The notes below the pieces were generated by a model, which saw only the letters and a list, made by a program, of their open reading frames with translations, had not been told where the DNA came from and did no database searches. Both the position numbers and the translations under genes were made by a program. A stretch of DNA of 64,000 nucleotides from Pseudomonas sp. JUb42 (GTDB taxonomy: Bacteria > Pseudomonadota > Gammaproteobacteria > Pseudomonadales > Pseudomonadaceae), in the NCBI RefSeq assembly GCF_024807945.1, contig NZ_JANUFD010000002.1:310001-374000 (forward strand), read 5' to 3'. This document shows, in pieces, positions 25,773 to 34,293 of this stretch; position 1 is the stretch's first letter, and the number at the start of each line of letters is the position of its first letter.

Positions 25773-26612
25773 ATGAATAGATTCGCGCTGACCGATGGCG
25801 ATTTTTCGACCAATGATCTGGGCAGCGATGCCCAGCGTTTCTTCCGCGAGCATGGCGCGTTGTGCATACGCAACGCCTTCACGGCCGCGCAAGTCGCCGA
25901 ACTGCAGGCCGGCATCGAACAGAACCTTGCCCGGCCAAGCCCCCGGGCCAAAGTCGCGAGCAGTGCCGATGACCCGGGCTGGTTTTTCGAGGACTTCTGC
26001 AACTGGCAGGACAACCCCCATTACAAGCGCTTCATTCATGATTCGGCGTTGGCCTCCATCGCCCAGCGCCTGCTCGGCAGCCAGCAGATACGCCTCTACC
26101 ACGATCATGTACTGGTCAAGGAACCCAATACCCGCCAGCGCACGCCCTGGCATCAGGACCAGCCCTACTACAACATCAGCGGCGCCGACACCATCAGCTT
26201 CTGGATCCCGGTAGACCCGGTCAGCCGGGCCGCGACCCTGGAGTTTGTCGCGGGCTCCCATCTGGGGCCGTGGCTGATGCCGCGCTCGTTCATGGACAAC
26301 CAGGCCAAGTGGTTTGCCGAAGGCAGCCTGGCTGACCTACCAAAGATCGAAGAGCACCGCGAGGACTTCCCCATCCTCGGCTGGGCGCTGCAACCCGGCG
26401 ACATGGTCTGCTTTAATATGCTGACCCTGCATGCATCCGCCGGCGTCGACGGCAACTACAGACGCCGGGCTTTCTCGGTGCGCCTGCTGGGTGACGACGT
26501 ACGCCATGCGCCACGGCCGTGGGTGACTTCGCCGGAGTTTCCGGGGCTGCGTGAAACCCTGGCCGACGGCGCGGTGATGGACCATCCATTATTTCCACTG
26601 CTGCTCGGCTGA
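25773..26612 (+). CDS. PhyH-family Fe(II)/2-oxoglutarate oxygenase (second copy)
   Basis: A 279-residue PhyH-type oxygenase. His127 and Asp129 (TPWHQDQPYY) and His220 (LTLHASAGV) give the metal triad, and Arg230-Arg232 lie where the 2-oxoglutarate arginine is expected. ATG at 25773 was chosen over a GTG at 25764 that overlaps the previous stop; either could be used. The metal-site spacing equals that of the oxygenase at 10386-11258, and both lie beside amino-acid-type binding proteins, so they may act on related substrates. Sequence is only moderately alike between the two. Confidence 0.86.
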   Translation: MNRFALTDGDFSTNDLGSDAQRFFREHGALCIRNAFTAAQVAELQAGIEQNLARPSPRAKVASSADDPGWFFEDFCNWQDNPHYKRFIHDSALASIAQRLLGSQQIRLYHDHVLVKEPNTRQRTPWHQDQPYYNISGADTISFWIPVDPVSRAATLEFVAGSHLGPWLMPRSFMDNQAKWFAEGSLADLPKIEEHREDFPILGWALQPGDMVCFNMLTLHASAGVDGNYRRRAFSVRLLGDDVRHAPRPWVTSPEFPGLRETLADGAVMDHPLFPLLLG

Positions 26613-26679
26613 CCCTGGGCATGGCCAGCACCTGTAGAATTCCCAGACGCCACTTTTAGTTCATCTGCGAGATCCCGCC

Positions 26680-27783
26680 ATGCCCAGCCCGTTCCTTGCA
26701 AGCCCCAGCTACCGTGTCCTGCGTGAGCGCTTTCTCCAGGCGGCCACGGCTGCAGGAGCCACCCTGACCCGCTATGCCCATCCTCTGGCCGGGCCATTTG
26801 GCGAGGAGTTGAGCACCGATGTGGCACTGCTGGGAAACCCCAAGGCCAAACGGTTGCTGGTGGCGTTGAGCGGCACTCACGGCGTGGAAGGTTATTACGG
26901 CTCCGACTGCCAGAGCATCTGGCTCGAAGCACTCAAGGGCCGCCCCCTGCCCGACGACGTGGCCATCCTGATGATCCACCTGATCAACCCCTGGGGCACC
27001 GCCTGGATGCGCCGAGTCAACGAAGACAATATCGACCTCAATCGCAACTACCTCGATTTCAGCCGAGCGCTGCCCGTCAACCCTGCCTACGCGGCGGTGC
27101 ATGACATCTACAGCTGCACCCAGCTCCACGGCCCGCAGCGCGACCAGGCCGATGCACGCTTCGCCGCGCTTATTGAAGAGCACGGCTGGCCGGGACTGAT
27201 GTCGATCGTCGAAGCCGGGCAATACCAGTTCGCCGATGGCCTGTTCTTCGGCGGCGTCGAGGCCAGCTGGTCGAATCGCACCCTGCGCCAGATCATCGCC
27301 ACGCACCTGGCCGATGCTCAGGTGGTCATGACCTTCGACCTGCATACCGGTGCCGGTGACTACGGCCACCCGATGCTGATGACCATCACCCAGGCCGCCT
27401 ACCCCGCCCTGCCCGCCGCCCAGGCCCTGTTCGGCCCCTGGCTCTACACCCTGATCACCGGCGCCAATACTGTCAGCGATACCGGCGTCGCGGCCACCTC
27501 CACCGGCTACACCTCGCAGGCGCTGATCGAAGCGCTGCCGAATGTGCAACTGATGCCTTTCGTCATCGAGTGCGGCACCTACCCCGGCCCCGAGGTACAC
27601 CGCCACCTGCGTGATGACCAGTGGCTGCACCTGCACGGCGATCCTTGCGACGACACCGGGCACTCGATCAAGCGCGGCTTGCTGGAACAGTTCTACCCGG
27701 CCGACAGGGATTGGCAGGACGTCGTGTGGTTGCGTACGCGACAGGTTTGGGAGCGGGCGTTGGAGGCGTTGGGCAAACGTTGA
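26680..27783 (+). CDS. DUF2817/M14-like carboxypeptidase-family protein
   Basis: A 367-residue protein. The zinc-site motif reads SGTHGVEGYYGSD (His-x-x-Glu, near 67-74), with a third ligand His in FDLHTGAGDYGHP near residue 224, and NIDLNRNYLDF between them, as in M14-related DUF2817 proteins. A glutamate near VIECGTYPGPE fits the catalytic position. Probably hydrolyses an amide or small peptide bond; substrate unknown. It follows the second oxygenase by 67 bases and is likely co-transcribed with it. Confidence 0.83.
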   Translation: MPSPFLASPSYRVLRERFLQAATAAGATLTRYAHPLAGPFGEELSTDVALLGNPKAKRLLVALSGTHGVEGYYGSDCQSIWLEALKGRPLPDDVAILMIHLINPWGTAWMRRVNEDNIDLNRNYLDFSRALPVNPAYAAVHDIYSCTQLHGPQRDQADARFAALIEEHGWPGLMSIVEAGQYQFADGLFFGGVEASWSNRTLRQIIATHLADAQVVMTFDLHTGAGDYGHPMLMTITQAAYPALPAAQALFGPWLYTLITGANTVSDTGVAATSTGYTSQALIEALPNVQLMPFVIECGTYPGPEVHRHLRDDQWLHLHGDPCDDTGHSIKRGLLEQFYPADRDWQDVVWLRTRQVWERALEALGKR

Positions 27784-27863
27784 TATTCCCACCCAGACCA
27801 CCGCCCCGGCACCATCCTCGCGCCTGTTGAACACGGCGCAACTATATGAATTGGAGAGCGATT

Positions 27864-27937
27864 CCGTAGGAGCGGCTTTAGCCGGGAGGACGCCTGTGAG
27901 GCAAACGACGCTCTCCCGGCTAAAGCCGGTCCTACGG
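27864..27937. repeat. Inverted REP-like pair
   Basis: CCGTAGGAGCGGCTTTAGCC faces GGCTAAAGCCGGTCCTACGG with about 34 bases between. This is a different REP family (CTTTAGCC type) from the three GTGGGAGC-type pairs in this window. Confidence 0.75.
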
Positions 27938-28253
27938 TCAATTTTTTACGCACGAAAGCGCTGTATCAGAGATACCGCGGGCGATGGCGTCGGATCAGGT
28001 GCTGGCATTTTTGCGAGCGCTGCGCACTCGATCGCGACCAAGGCGGCGCCCACACCTAAGTCGACTACCCCAAGCACCAGCGTCGACCACCGGCACTAAA
28101 GCGGTGCCCGATTGCCCTTCCTGGCGACAGTTTCGTCGACAAAAACCGCAACTTCCTTCTTCCCGGAATACCCCTGCACCCAACCTGCTCAGCCCTGGAC
28201 ACTGCTTCCCACACCCAGACACCTGGCCTGGCACCCTTGTTGCTTTCTAATAA

Positions 28254-28279
28254 ATACCATCTTGTATACAAGATAGTAT
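28254..28279. promoter_or_regulatory. 26-bp palindrome, probable GntR-family operator
   Basis: The arms ATACCATCTTGTA and TACAAGATAGTAT match at 12 of 13 positions. The core TTGTATACAA is typical of operators of FCD-type GntR regulators. It lies 52 bases upstream of the transporter operon, whose last gene encodes just such a regulator (35597-36322), so autoregulated repression is likely. A TTGTAT within it could serve as the -35 element with TATAAA downstream (28282-28287). Confidence 0.65.
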
Positions 28280-28330
28280 TTCTATAAAACAGCCGACATC
28301 CGCCGGCGCGGTTATTCCCCAGGAGACGTC

Positions 28331-29500
28331 ATGAGTACCAAGATCACCATTGCGCTGCTGCCTGCCCTTCTCTCGGCCTGCCTGTTCACCGCGCCTTTCG
28401 CGCTGGCCAAGGATGTCGTCAAGATCGCCTTTGTCGGCCCGTTGACCGGTGGCAGTTCGGCCATCGGCCTGGGCGGTCGCAACTCCAGTGAGCTGGCCGT
28501 GAAGCAGCACAACGCCAAGACCGACAGCCCCTATGAATATGAACTGGTGTCCCTGGACGACGAGTGCAAACCCAACGTCGGCGTGCAGATCGCCACCAAG
28601 ATCGCGTCGGACAAGGACATCGTCGGCGGCATCACCCACTTCTGTTCGGCCGTGGCGATGAGTGCGGTCGACGTCTATCACAAGTTCAACCTGCCGGTGA
28701 TTGTCTGGGGCGCGGTACTGCCGGATATCACCTACGCCAACGACTTCAAGGAAGTGCATCGCGTCAACGGCACCATGATCAACCAGAACCAGGAAGCGGC
28801 GAAGTTCATGGTCGAGCATGGCTACAAGAGCTTTGCGGTGATCCATGACACCACCGACTATGGCAAGGGCCACAACAAGTATTTCAGCGAAGCGTTGGAA
28901 AAGGCTGGCGGCAAGATTGTCGGCACCTTCGGCGTGACCGCCGATCAGCAGGACTTCACCGCCGAACTCACCCAGATCAAACAGCTCAAGCCGCAAGTGA
29001 TCTATTTCGGCGGCCTGACACCCATCGGCATCCGCATCCGCTCGCAAATGGAGAAGCTGGGTATCGAGGCACAGTTCGAGGGCACCTCGGGGATCAAGTC
29101 GGACGCTTACATTGAAGGCACCGGCGCAGCCCTGGCCGAAGGGTCGCTGTCGTTCATCGAAGGCGCCCCCTGGGAAAAACTGGCGGCGGGCCCGGCTTTC
29201 TTTTCCGCCTATGCCGAGCAGAAATACGCCCAGCCCGCCGAAGCCTACGGGCCGTTCGCCTTTGTCGCGACCAACCTGCTGATGGACGCCATCGACAAGG
29301 TCGGGCCGAACCGGCGCAAGGTGCGCGACGAACTCAACCACACCAAGGACGCCAGCACCATGATCGGCCCGGTGACCTTCGACGATCATCGCCAGAACAT
29401 CGTGCCGCTGATCACCAGTTATGTGGTGCAGGACGGCAAATGGGTGCCCTGGCAGGACAGCGAATACTCAAGCGGTGCACGCAAGCTCAAGGGCCTGTAA
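28331..29500 (+). CDS. Branched-chain-type ABC transporter substrate-binding protein (LivK-like)
   Basis: A 389-residue periplasmic binding protein of the Leu/Ile/Val (type I) group. It has a signal peptide (MSTKITIALL through FALA) and the mature start KIAFVGPLTGGSSAIG. GGITHFCSAVAMSAVDVYHKF and AVIHDTTDYGKGHNKYFS match ligand-binding and hinge regions. AGGAGA lies 6 bases before the ATG. It heads a complete five-subunit transporter followed by deacylase and amidase genes, so the ligand may be an acylated or amidated amino acid rather than leucine. Confidence 0.9.
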   Translation: MSTKITIALLPALLSACLFTAPFALAKDVVKIAFVGPLTGGSSAIGLGGRNSSELAVKQHNAKTDSPYEYELVSLDDECKPNVGVQIATKIASDKDIVGGITHFCSAVAMSAVDVYHKFNLPVIVWGAVLPDITYANDFKEVHRVNGTMINQNQEAAKFMVEHGYKSFAVIHDTTDYGKGHNKYFSEALEKAGGKIVGTFGVTADQQDFTAELTQIKQLKPQVIYFGGLTPIGIRIRSQMEKLGIEAQFEGTSGIKSDAYIEGTGAALAEGSLSFIEGAPWEKLAAGPAFFSAYAEQKYAQPAEAYGPFAFVATNLLMDAIDKVGPNRRKVRDELNHTKDASTMIGPVTFDDHRQNIVPLITSYVVQDGKWVPWQDSEYSSGARKLKGL

Positions 29501-29567
29501 GCCACGCGCATGACCGGCTGCGCCCGCTACGGCGCAGCCCTGACTCACCTGTATTCGGGCCTTGCCA

Positions 29568-30503
29568 ATGAATCTGGAAATTCTCAGTCAATACCTGGTC
29601 AACGGGCTGATGCTCGGCATGATCTACGCGATGGTTGCGGTGGGCTTCACGCTGTTTTTCGGTGTGCTCGACGTGATCAAGTTTTCCCATGGCGATGTGC
29701 TGATGATCGGTGGCTTCGCCGGCCTCAGCGCCTACCTTGGCGCACAGGCCATCGGCATCAGCAATCCCTGGCTGCAACTGCTGATCATGCTGATCGCCGC
29801 ACTCTCGGTGACCGCAGCCCTCGGCGCCCTGGTCGCGCGCTTTCTGATCCTGCCCCTGCGCAACGCACCGCCGATCAACCTGTTGCTCATCACCCTGATG
29901 CTCGGCCTGGTCCTGCGCGAATGCATTCGCCTGTTCTTCCCCGACGGCTCCAACTCCAAACCCTTTCCGCAGTTGCTGCCCACCGCGACCTGGCACCTGG
30001 GCAGCCTGGCGATCCGCGCCGACAGCGCGATCCTGCTGGCGGCGGGCGCCTTGACCATCTTCGGCGTCCACCAGTTGATCAATCGCAGCAAGCTGGGCCT
30101 GGCCATTCGCGCAGTGGCCCAGGACGGCGAGACAGCAAGGGTCATGGGCATCAACTTCGAACGCATCGTGCTGCTGACCTTCGCCCTCGGCTCGGCCCTG
30201 GCGGCCATGGCCGGGATGATGAACGGCCTGTACTACAACGAAATCAACTTCAACGTCGGCCTGCTGTTGGGCGTGATCGGTTTCTGCGCCGCGATTCTCG
30301 GCGGCCTGGGCAACTTCTACGGGGCGATTCTCGGCGGTTTTCTCTTCGCCGCATTGCAGACCTTCGGCGCCGTCGCCCTGCCGCATCTGATTCCCGGCTT
30401 CCAGGGTGCCTACAAGGACGTCTTCGCCTTCGTGGTGGTGATTGTCCTGCTGGCCTGGAAACCCACCGGCCTGATCGCCGAACGCAGCAGTGAGCGAGTC
30501 TGA
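29568..30503 (+). CDS. Branched-chain-type ABC transporter permease (LivH-like)
   Basis: A 311-residue LivH-type permease with about eight membrane helices. The family motif NRSKLGLAIRAVAQDGETARVMGIN is present near 165-190. The ATG at 29568 was chosen over an in-frame TTG six bases upstream. It pairs with the LivM-type permease starting three bases after its stop. Confidence 0.9.
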   Translation: MNLEILSQYLVNGLMLGMIYAMVAVGFTLFFGVLDVIKFSHGDVLMIGGFAGLSAYLGAQAIGISNPWLQLLIMLIAALSVTAALGALVARFLILPLRNAPPINLLLITLMLGLVLRECIRLFFPDGSNSKPFPQLLPTATWHLGSLAIRADSAILLAAGALTIFGVHQLINRSKLGLAIRAVAQDGETARVMGINFERIVLLTFALGSALAAMAGMMNGLYYNEINFNVGLLLGVIGFCAAILGGLGNFYGAILGGFLFAALQTFGAVALPHLIPGFQGAYKDVFAFVVVIVLLAWKPTGLIAERSSERV

Positions 30504-30505
30504 CC

Positions 30506-31663
30506 ATGAGCACATTCTTTTCCAAACCGTCTCGCGGCCTGCTGCTGGCCGCCCTGGGCCTGGTCTTTGTGGCCGCCTGGGCGTTGCTGCACGCCGAAAG
30601 CCAGCTCGAAATCCTCTTCCTCGGCATCGCCATCATCATCGTTACGCTGCTCTCGGGTCGCCTGGGCTTGGCCCGCTCCCTGGGTAGCAGTGCCGCCGGG
30701 CAGCCGCGCCTGTTGGGCATGGGCTGCATTGCCGGGGTGCTGATCCTGCTCGCGGTGTTCCATGACGAGCACTTCGCCCTGTTGCTGCTGGCCACGGTAC
30801 TGATCTACAGCGTTGCCTGCCTGGGCCTTAACGTGCAGTTCGGCTATGCCGGCATCGTCAACTTTGCCGGCGCCGCCTTCTTCGGCATCGGCAGCTACAC
30901 CGCCGCGATGCTGGCCCTGCACAGCAGCGTGCCGGATCTGCTGGCGATCCTTATCGCCGGGCTGGTCGCCGCCGCCCTGGGCTCGCTGCTGATCCTGCCG
31001 GTGCTGCGCACTCGCGGGCACTACGCAGCACTGGTCACCATTGCCTTCGGCATCCTGTTTCGCACCTTTATGGAGGTCAACGACAGCTTCGGCGGCCCGC
31101 AAGGCCTGCGCATCCCCAGCATGACCCTGTTCGGTATCGACCTGGGCGAAAGCCTGGAATGGGGCGACAGTGAAATCTCCTTCTATGCCAACTTCGTGAT
31201 CCTGGCGCTGATCCTCTGCACCGCGGCCTTCTGGATGGTTCGCCGTCTCGAGCGCTCCTGGCTGGGAGTGGCCATGGACATGGTGCGCACCGACGAGATC
31301 TCGGCGTCGGCGTTCGGCATTCGCATCGCCCGCACCAAGGTCATGGCCTTTGTGTTCGGCAACTTCCTGATCGGCGTCGCCGGTGCCAGCTATGGCCTGA
31401 TGACCGGCTATGTGGCGCCCAACAACTTTACCTTCGGTGACTCACTGATCCTGGTCTCGATCGTGATCCTGGGCGGTATCGGCAATCCGTGGGGAATCAT
31501 TCCGGCGGTGGCCATCGTCATGATCCTGCCGGAGAAACTGCAATCCATTCAGGAATACCGCTTCCTGCTCTACGGCCTGCTGGTGATCGCCATCCTGCTG
31601 TTCCGCCCGCAAGGCCTGTTGCCGCGCAAGGTTCGTCAATTCTTCCCGGGGCGCCCATCATGA
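30506..31663 (+). CDS. Branched-chain-type ABC transporter permease (LivM-like)
   Basis: A 385-residue LivM-type permease. An N-terminal extension with two or three membrane segments (about residues 10-100) precedes the common core (NVQFGYAGIVNFAGAAFFGIGSY, read in parts). The EAA-like loop RSWLGVAMDMVRTDEISASAFGI lies near 250. Stop overlaps the start of the ATPase gene (ATGA). Confidence 0.9.
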   Translation: MSTFFSKPSRGLLLAALGLVFVAAWALLHAESQLEILFLGIAIIIVTLLSGRLGLARSLGSSAAGQPRLLGMGCIAGVLILLAVFHDEHFALLLLATVLIYSVACLGLNVQFGYAGIVNFAGAAFFGIGSYTAAMLALHSSVPDLLAILIAGLVAAALGSLLILPVLRTRGHYAALVTIAFGILFRTFMEVNDSFGGPQGLRIPSMTLFGIDLGESLEWGDSEISFYANFVILALILCTAAFWMVRRLERSWLGVAMDMVRTDEISASAFGIRIARTKVMAFVFGNFLIGVAGASYGLMTGYVAPNNFTFGDSLILVSIVILGGIGNPWGIIPAVAIVMILPEKLQSIQEYRFLLYGLLVIAILLFRPQGLLPRKVRQFFPGRPS

Positions 31664-32433
31664 AACCACTGTTGCAGACTCGCGGCCTGACCATGCGTTT
31701 TGGCGGCCTTACCGCACTGGACGGCCTGGATCTGGACATCGCGCCCCAGGAAATCCTCGCCCTGCTGGGGCCCAACGGCTCGGGCAAGACCACGTGTTTC
31801 AACGTTATCACCGGGCTCTACAAAGCCAGTGCCGGCAGCGTGCGCTTTGGCGGCGAAGACCTCAGCGGCCGCTCGCCACAGACGGTCTACGGCCACGGCA
31901 TCACCCGCACGTTTCAGCGCCTGCGCCTGTCGCTGCCCCTGACCGTGTTCGACAACGTGGTGATCGGCAATACCCGTCACCTCGACGAAAGCCTGTGGTT
32001 CAACCTGTTCCGCCGCCAGGCCTTCAAGCGCCAGCACGGCGAGATGGTCGAGCGCGTGCACCAGCTGTTACAGACTTTCAATGCCGGGCTGGCCAACAAG
32101 CTCTGGGAGCCGGCCCTCAACCTCAGCATGCTGGACCGGCGCCGGGTGGAAATCTGCCGGGCGCTGATCAGCGAACCGCGCCTGTTGCTGCTCGACGAAC
32201 CGTCGGCGGGCATGACCCACGACGAGACCAACGAGCTGATGGACGATGTGCTCAAGGTCCGGCAAAGCGTGGCGCCCTTCGCCATCGCCCTGATCGAGCA
32301 TGAAATGAACCTGATCCAACGAATCTCCGAACGCTGCGTGGTGCTTAACTATGGCAAGAAAATCGCCGAGGGCCCCTACGCCGACATCATCAAGGACCCG
32401 CAGGTCCAGGTTGCCTACCTGGGCAAGGAGTGA
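31660..32433 (+). CDS. Branched-chain-type ABC transporter ATPase (LivG-like)
   Basis: A 257-residue ATPase with Walker A GPNGSGKTT, the LivG-type insertion of about 20 residues after TVFDNVVIG, signature LNLSMLDRRRVEICRAL (a degenerate LSGGQ, reading LSMLD) and Walker B LLLLDEPSAGM. The degenerate signature is unusual: the LivG LSGGQ is normally kept. A partner LivF ATPase follows three bases downstream with an intact SGGEQ, so the heterodimer may have one weak site. Confidence 0.87.
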   Translation: MKPLLQTRGLTMRFGGLTALDGLDLDIAPQEILALLGPNGSGKTTCFNVITGLYKASAGSVRFGGEDLSGRSPQTVYGHGITRTFQRLRLSLPLTVFDNVVIGNTRHLDESLWFNLFRRQAFKRQHGEMVERVHQLLQTFNAGLANKLWEPALNLSMLDRRRVEICRALISEPRLLLLDEPSAGMTHDETNELMDDVLKVRQSVAPFAIALIEHEMNLIQRISERCVVLNYGKKIAEGPYADIIKDPQVQVAYLGKE

Positions 32434-32436
32434 GCC

Positions 32437-33144
32437 ATGTCCCTTCTGAGTGTCCAACGCATCGCCACCGCCTACGACCGCATCGACGTCATCCATGACC
32501 TCTCCCTGGAACTGGAAGAAGGCCATATCACCTGCATCCTCGGCGCCAACGGCGCGGGCAAGAGCACGCTGATCCGCTCGATCCTCGGCCTGACCCCGCC
32601 CAATCGCGGCGAGATTCTGTTCAACGGTGAGTCCCTGCTGGGCCTGCCGACCCACCGTATCATCGCCAAGGGCATCGCCTGCATACCCGAAGGGCGCAAG
32701 ATCTTCCCGAAGATGACGGTGGCGGAAAACCTGCGCGTCGGCGCCTATCAGATCAGCGATGCGGCGAAAATCGCCCGGCGTGCCGACGAGGTCTATGAGC
32801 TGTTCCCGCGCCTCAAGGAACGTCGCGAGCAACTGGCGGGAACCATGTCCGGTGGCGAGCAGGCCATGGTGTCCATTGGCCGAGGGCTGATGGCCAAACC
32901 GCGCTTACTGATCATTGACGAGCCGTCCCTGGGTCTGTCGCCGCTGTACGTGAAGGAAAATTTCCGCATCATCGCCGACATCGCCCAACTGGGTATCAGC
33001 GTGCTGCTGGTGGAACAGAACGTGCACCAGACGCTGGCGATCTCTCATTACGGCTTCGTGCTGTCCCAGGGGCGCATGGTCGCCCAGGGCGATGCGCGCA
33101 GCCTCAGCGAAAACGACGAAGTCCAGGCGGCCTATTTCGGCTGA
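32437..33144 (+). CDS. Branched-chain-type ABC transporter ATPase (LivF-like)
   Basis: A 235-residue LivF-type ATPase: Walker [10 protein letters not shown], signature [17 protein letters not shown], Walker [17 protein letters not shown] follows the LivG stop by three bases. Completes a LivKHMGF set without leu/ile/val biosynthetic neighbours. Confidence 0.9.
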   Translation: MSLLSVQRIATAYDRIDVIHDLSLELEEGHITCILGANGAGKSTLIRSILGLTPPNRGEILFNGESLLGLPTHRIIAKGIACIPEGRKIFPKMTVAENLRVGAYQISDAAKIARRADEVYELFPRLKERREQLAGTMSGGEQAMVSIGRGLMAKPRLLIIDEPSLGLSPLYVKENFRIIADIAQLGISVLLVEQNVHQTLAISHYGFVLSQGRMVAQGDARSLSENDEVQAAYFG

Positions 33145-33165
33145 CCTCTACCAGGAGTCCATGTG

Positions 33166-34293
33166 ATGAACCTCAATCTCGATCCGGTACAGCTGACCCA
33201 GACGCTGGTCAGGATCAACACCATCAACGCCGGCAATACTCCGGGTGATGAGTCCGACTGCACCCGCTACCTGGCGCAACTGCTCGAACCCTACGGATTC
33301 CACTGCACCCTGACCGAGCTGACGCCCGGCCGCGCCAGCCTGATCGCGCGTATCGGCGACAGTGACAAAGGCCTGCCCCTGGCCTTCACCGGCCATGTCG
33401 ATGTGGTGCCCCTGGGCGATGCGCCCTGGACCCAGGCGCCGTTCGGCGGCGATATCGTCGACGGCAAGCTCTACGGACGCGGCAGCAGCGATATGAAAGG
33501 CGGTGTCGCCGCGTTCGTCTGCGCTGCCATCGCCTGCAGCCCGCAACTGGCCGGGACCGCAGGGGTTACGCTGATCATCACCGCAGGCGAGGAAACCGGT
33601 TGCGAAGGTGCCTTCCACATGGCCGAACAACCGGGCCTGCTGCAACCGGCCGGAGCCTTGTTGGTAGCGGAACCGAGCTACAACAATCCGTTGGTCGGAC
33701 ATAAAGGCGCGTTGTGGCTCAAGGCCAAGGCCACGGGCATCACCGCCCACGGTTCGATGCCGCAGCATGGCGACAACGCCGTGTACAAGATCGCCAAGGC
33801 CGCGCTGGCCCTGCAAGCCTTTACCTTCGACTACCCGCCGCATCCGCAGATGGGCAGCCCGACCCTCAACGTCGGCCTGATCAAAGGCGGCCTGAATGTC
33901 AATTCGGTGCCCGATGCCGCCGAACTTACCATCGACATCCGGAGCGTCGCCGGGCAGTCCCATGCGCAGATCCAGGAGACGTTACAAACACTGCTGGGAA
34001 ATGACATCAAACTGGAAATCATGATCGACCTGCCACCGGTCTACACCCCGCCCGAGTCGCCCTGGGTGCAGCGGGTCATGGCCCTGGGCGGAACCACACA
34101 AACGCCGGGCACCGTGACCTATTTCACCGATGCCGCAGCCCTGCTGGCACCGCTGGGCAATCCGCCGACCCTGATACTCGGGCCGGGGGAAACCCACTTG
34201 GCGCATCAGACAGACGAGTACTGCGAAGTGGCGAAAATCGAGAAGGCCTGCGAGCTTTATCAGCGCATGATCCTCGACTGGTGCCAGCCATGA
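33166..34293 (+). CDS. M20 metallopeptidase (ArgE/DapE family)
   Basis: A 375-residue M20 deacylase or succinyl-desuccinylase relative. Metal and catalytic residues: His and Asp in FTGHVDVVP (about 76-78), Asp in RGSSDMKGG (about 108), the Glu-Glu pair in ITAGEETGCEG (about 142), and the C-terminal His in ETHLAHQTDEYC. ATG 33166 was chosen over the adjacent GTG. It overlaps the amidase gene (ATGA). The operon could import and deacylate or deamidate a compound such as an N-acyl amino acid or amide. Confidence 0.85.
   Translation: MNLNLDPVQLTQTLVRINTINAGNTPGDESDCTRYLAQLLEPYGFHCTLTELTPGRASLIARIGDSDKGLPLAFTGHVDVVPLGDAPWTQAPFGGDIVDGKLYGRGSSDMKGGVAAFVCAAIACSPQLAGTAGVTLIITAGEETGCEGAFHMAEQPGLLQPAGALLVAEPSYNNPLVGHKGALWLKAKATGITAHGSMPQHGDNAVYKIAKAALALQAFTFDYPPHPQMGSPTLNVGLIKGGLNVNSVPDAAELTIDIRSVAGQSHAQIQETLQTLLGNDIKLEIMIDLPPVYTPPESPWVQRVMALGGTTQTPGTVTYFTDAAALLAPLGNPPTLILGPGETHLAHQTDEYCEVAKIEKACELYQRMILDWCQP

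Larger units (their letters stand above)
27784..28330. other. Intergenic region with REP pair and operon promoter
   Basis: No gene is supported in this 547-base gap. It contains a REP-like inverted repeat (27864-27937), a GC-rich middle section without a convincing frame, then an AT-rich stretch with a 26-base palindrome (28254-28279) 52 bases before the branched-chain transporter operon. Confidence 0.5.
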
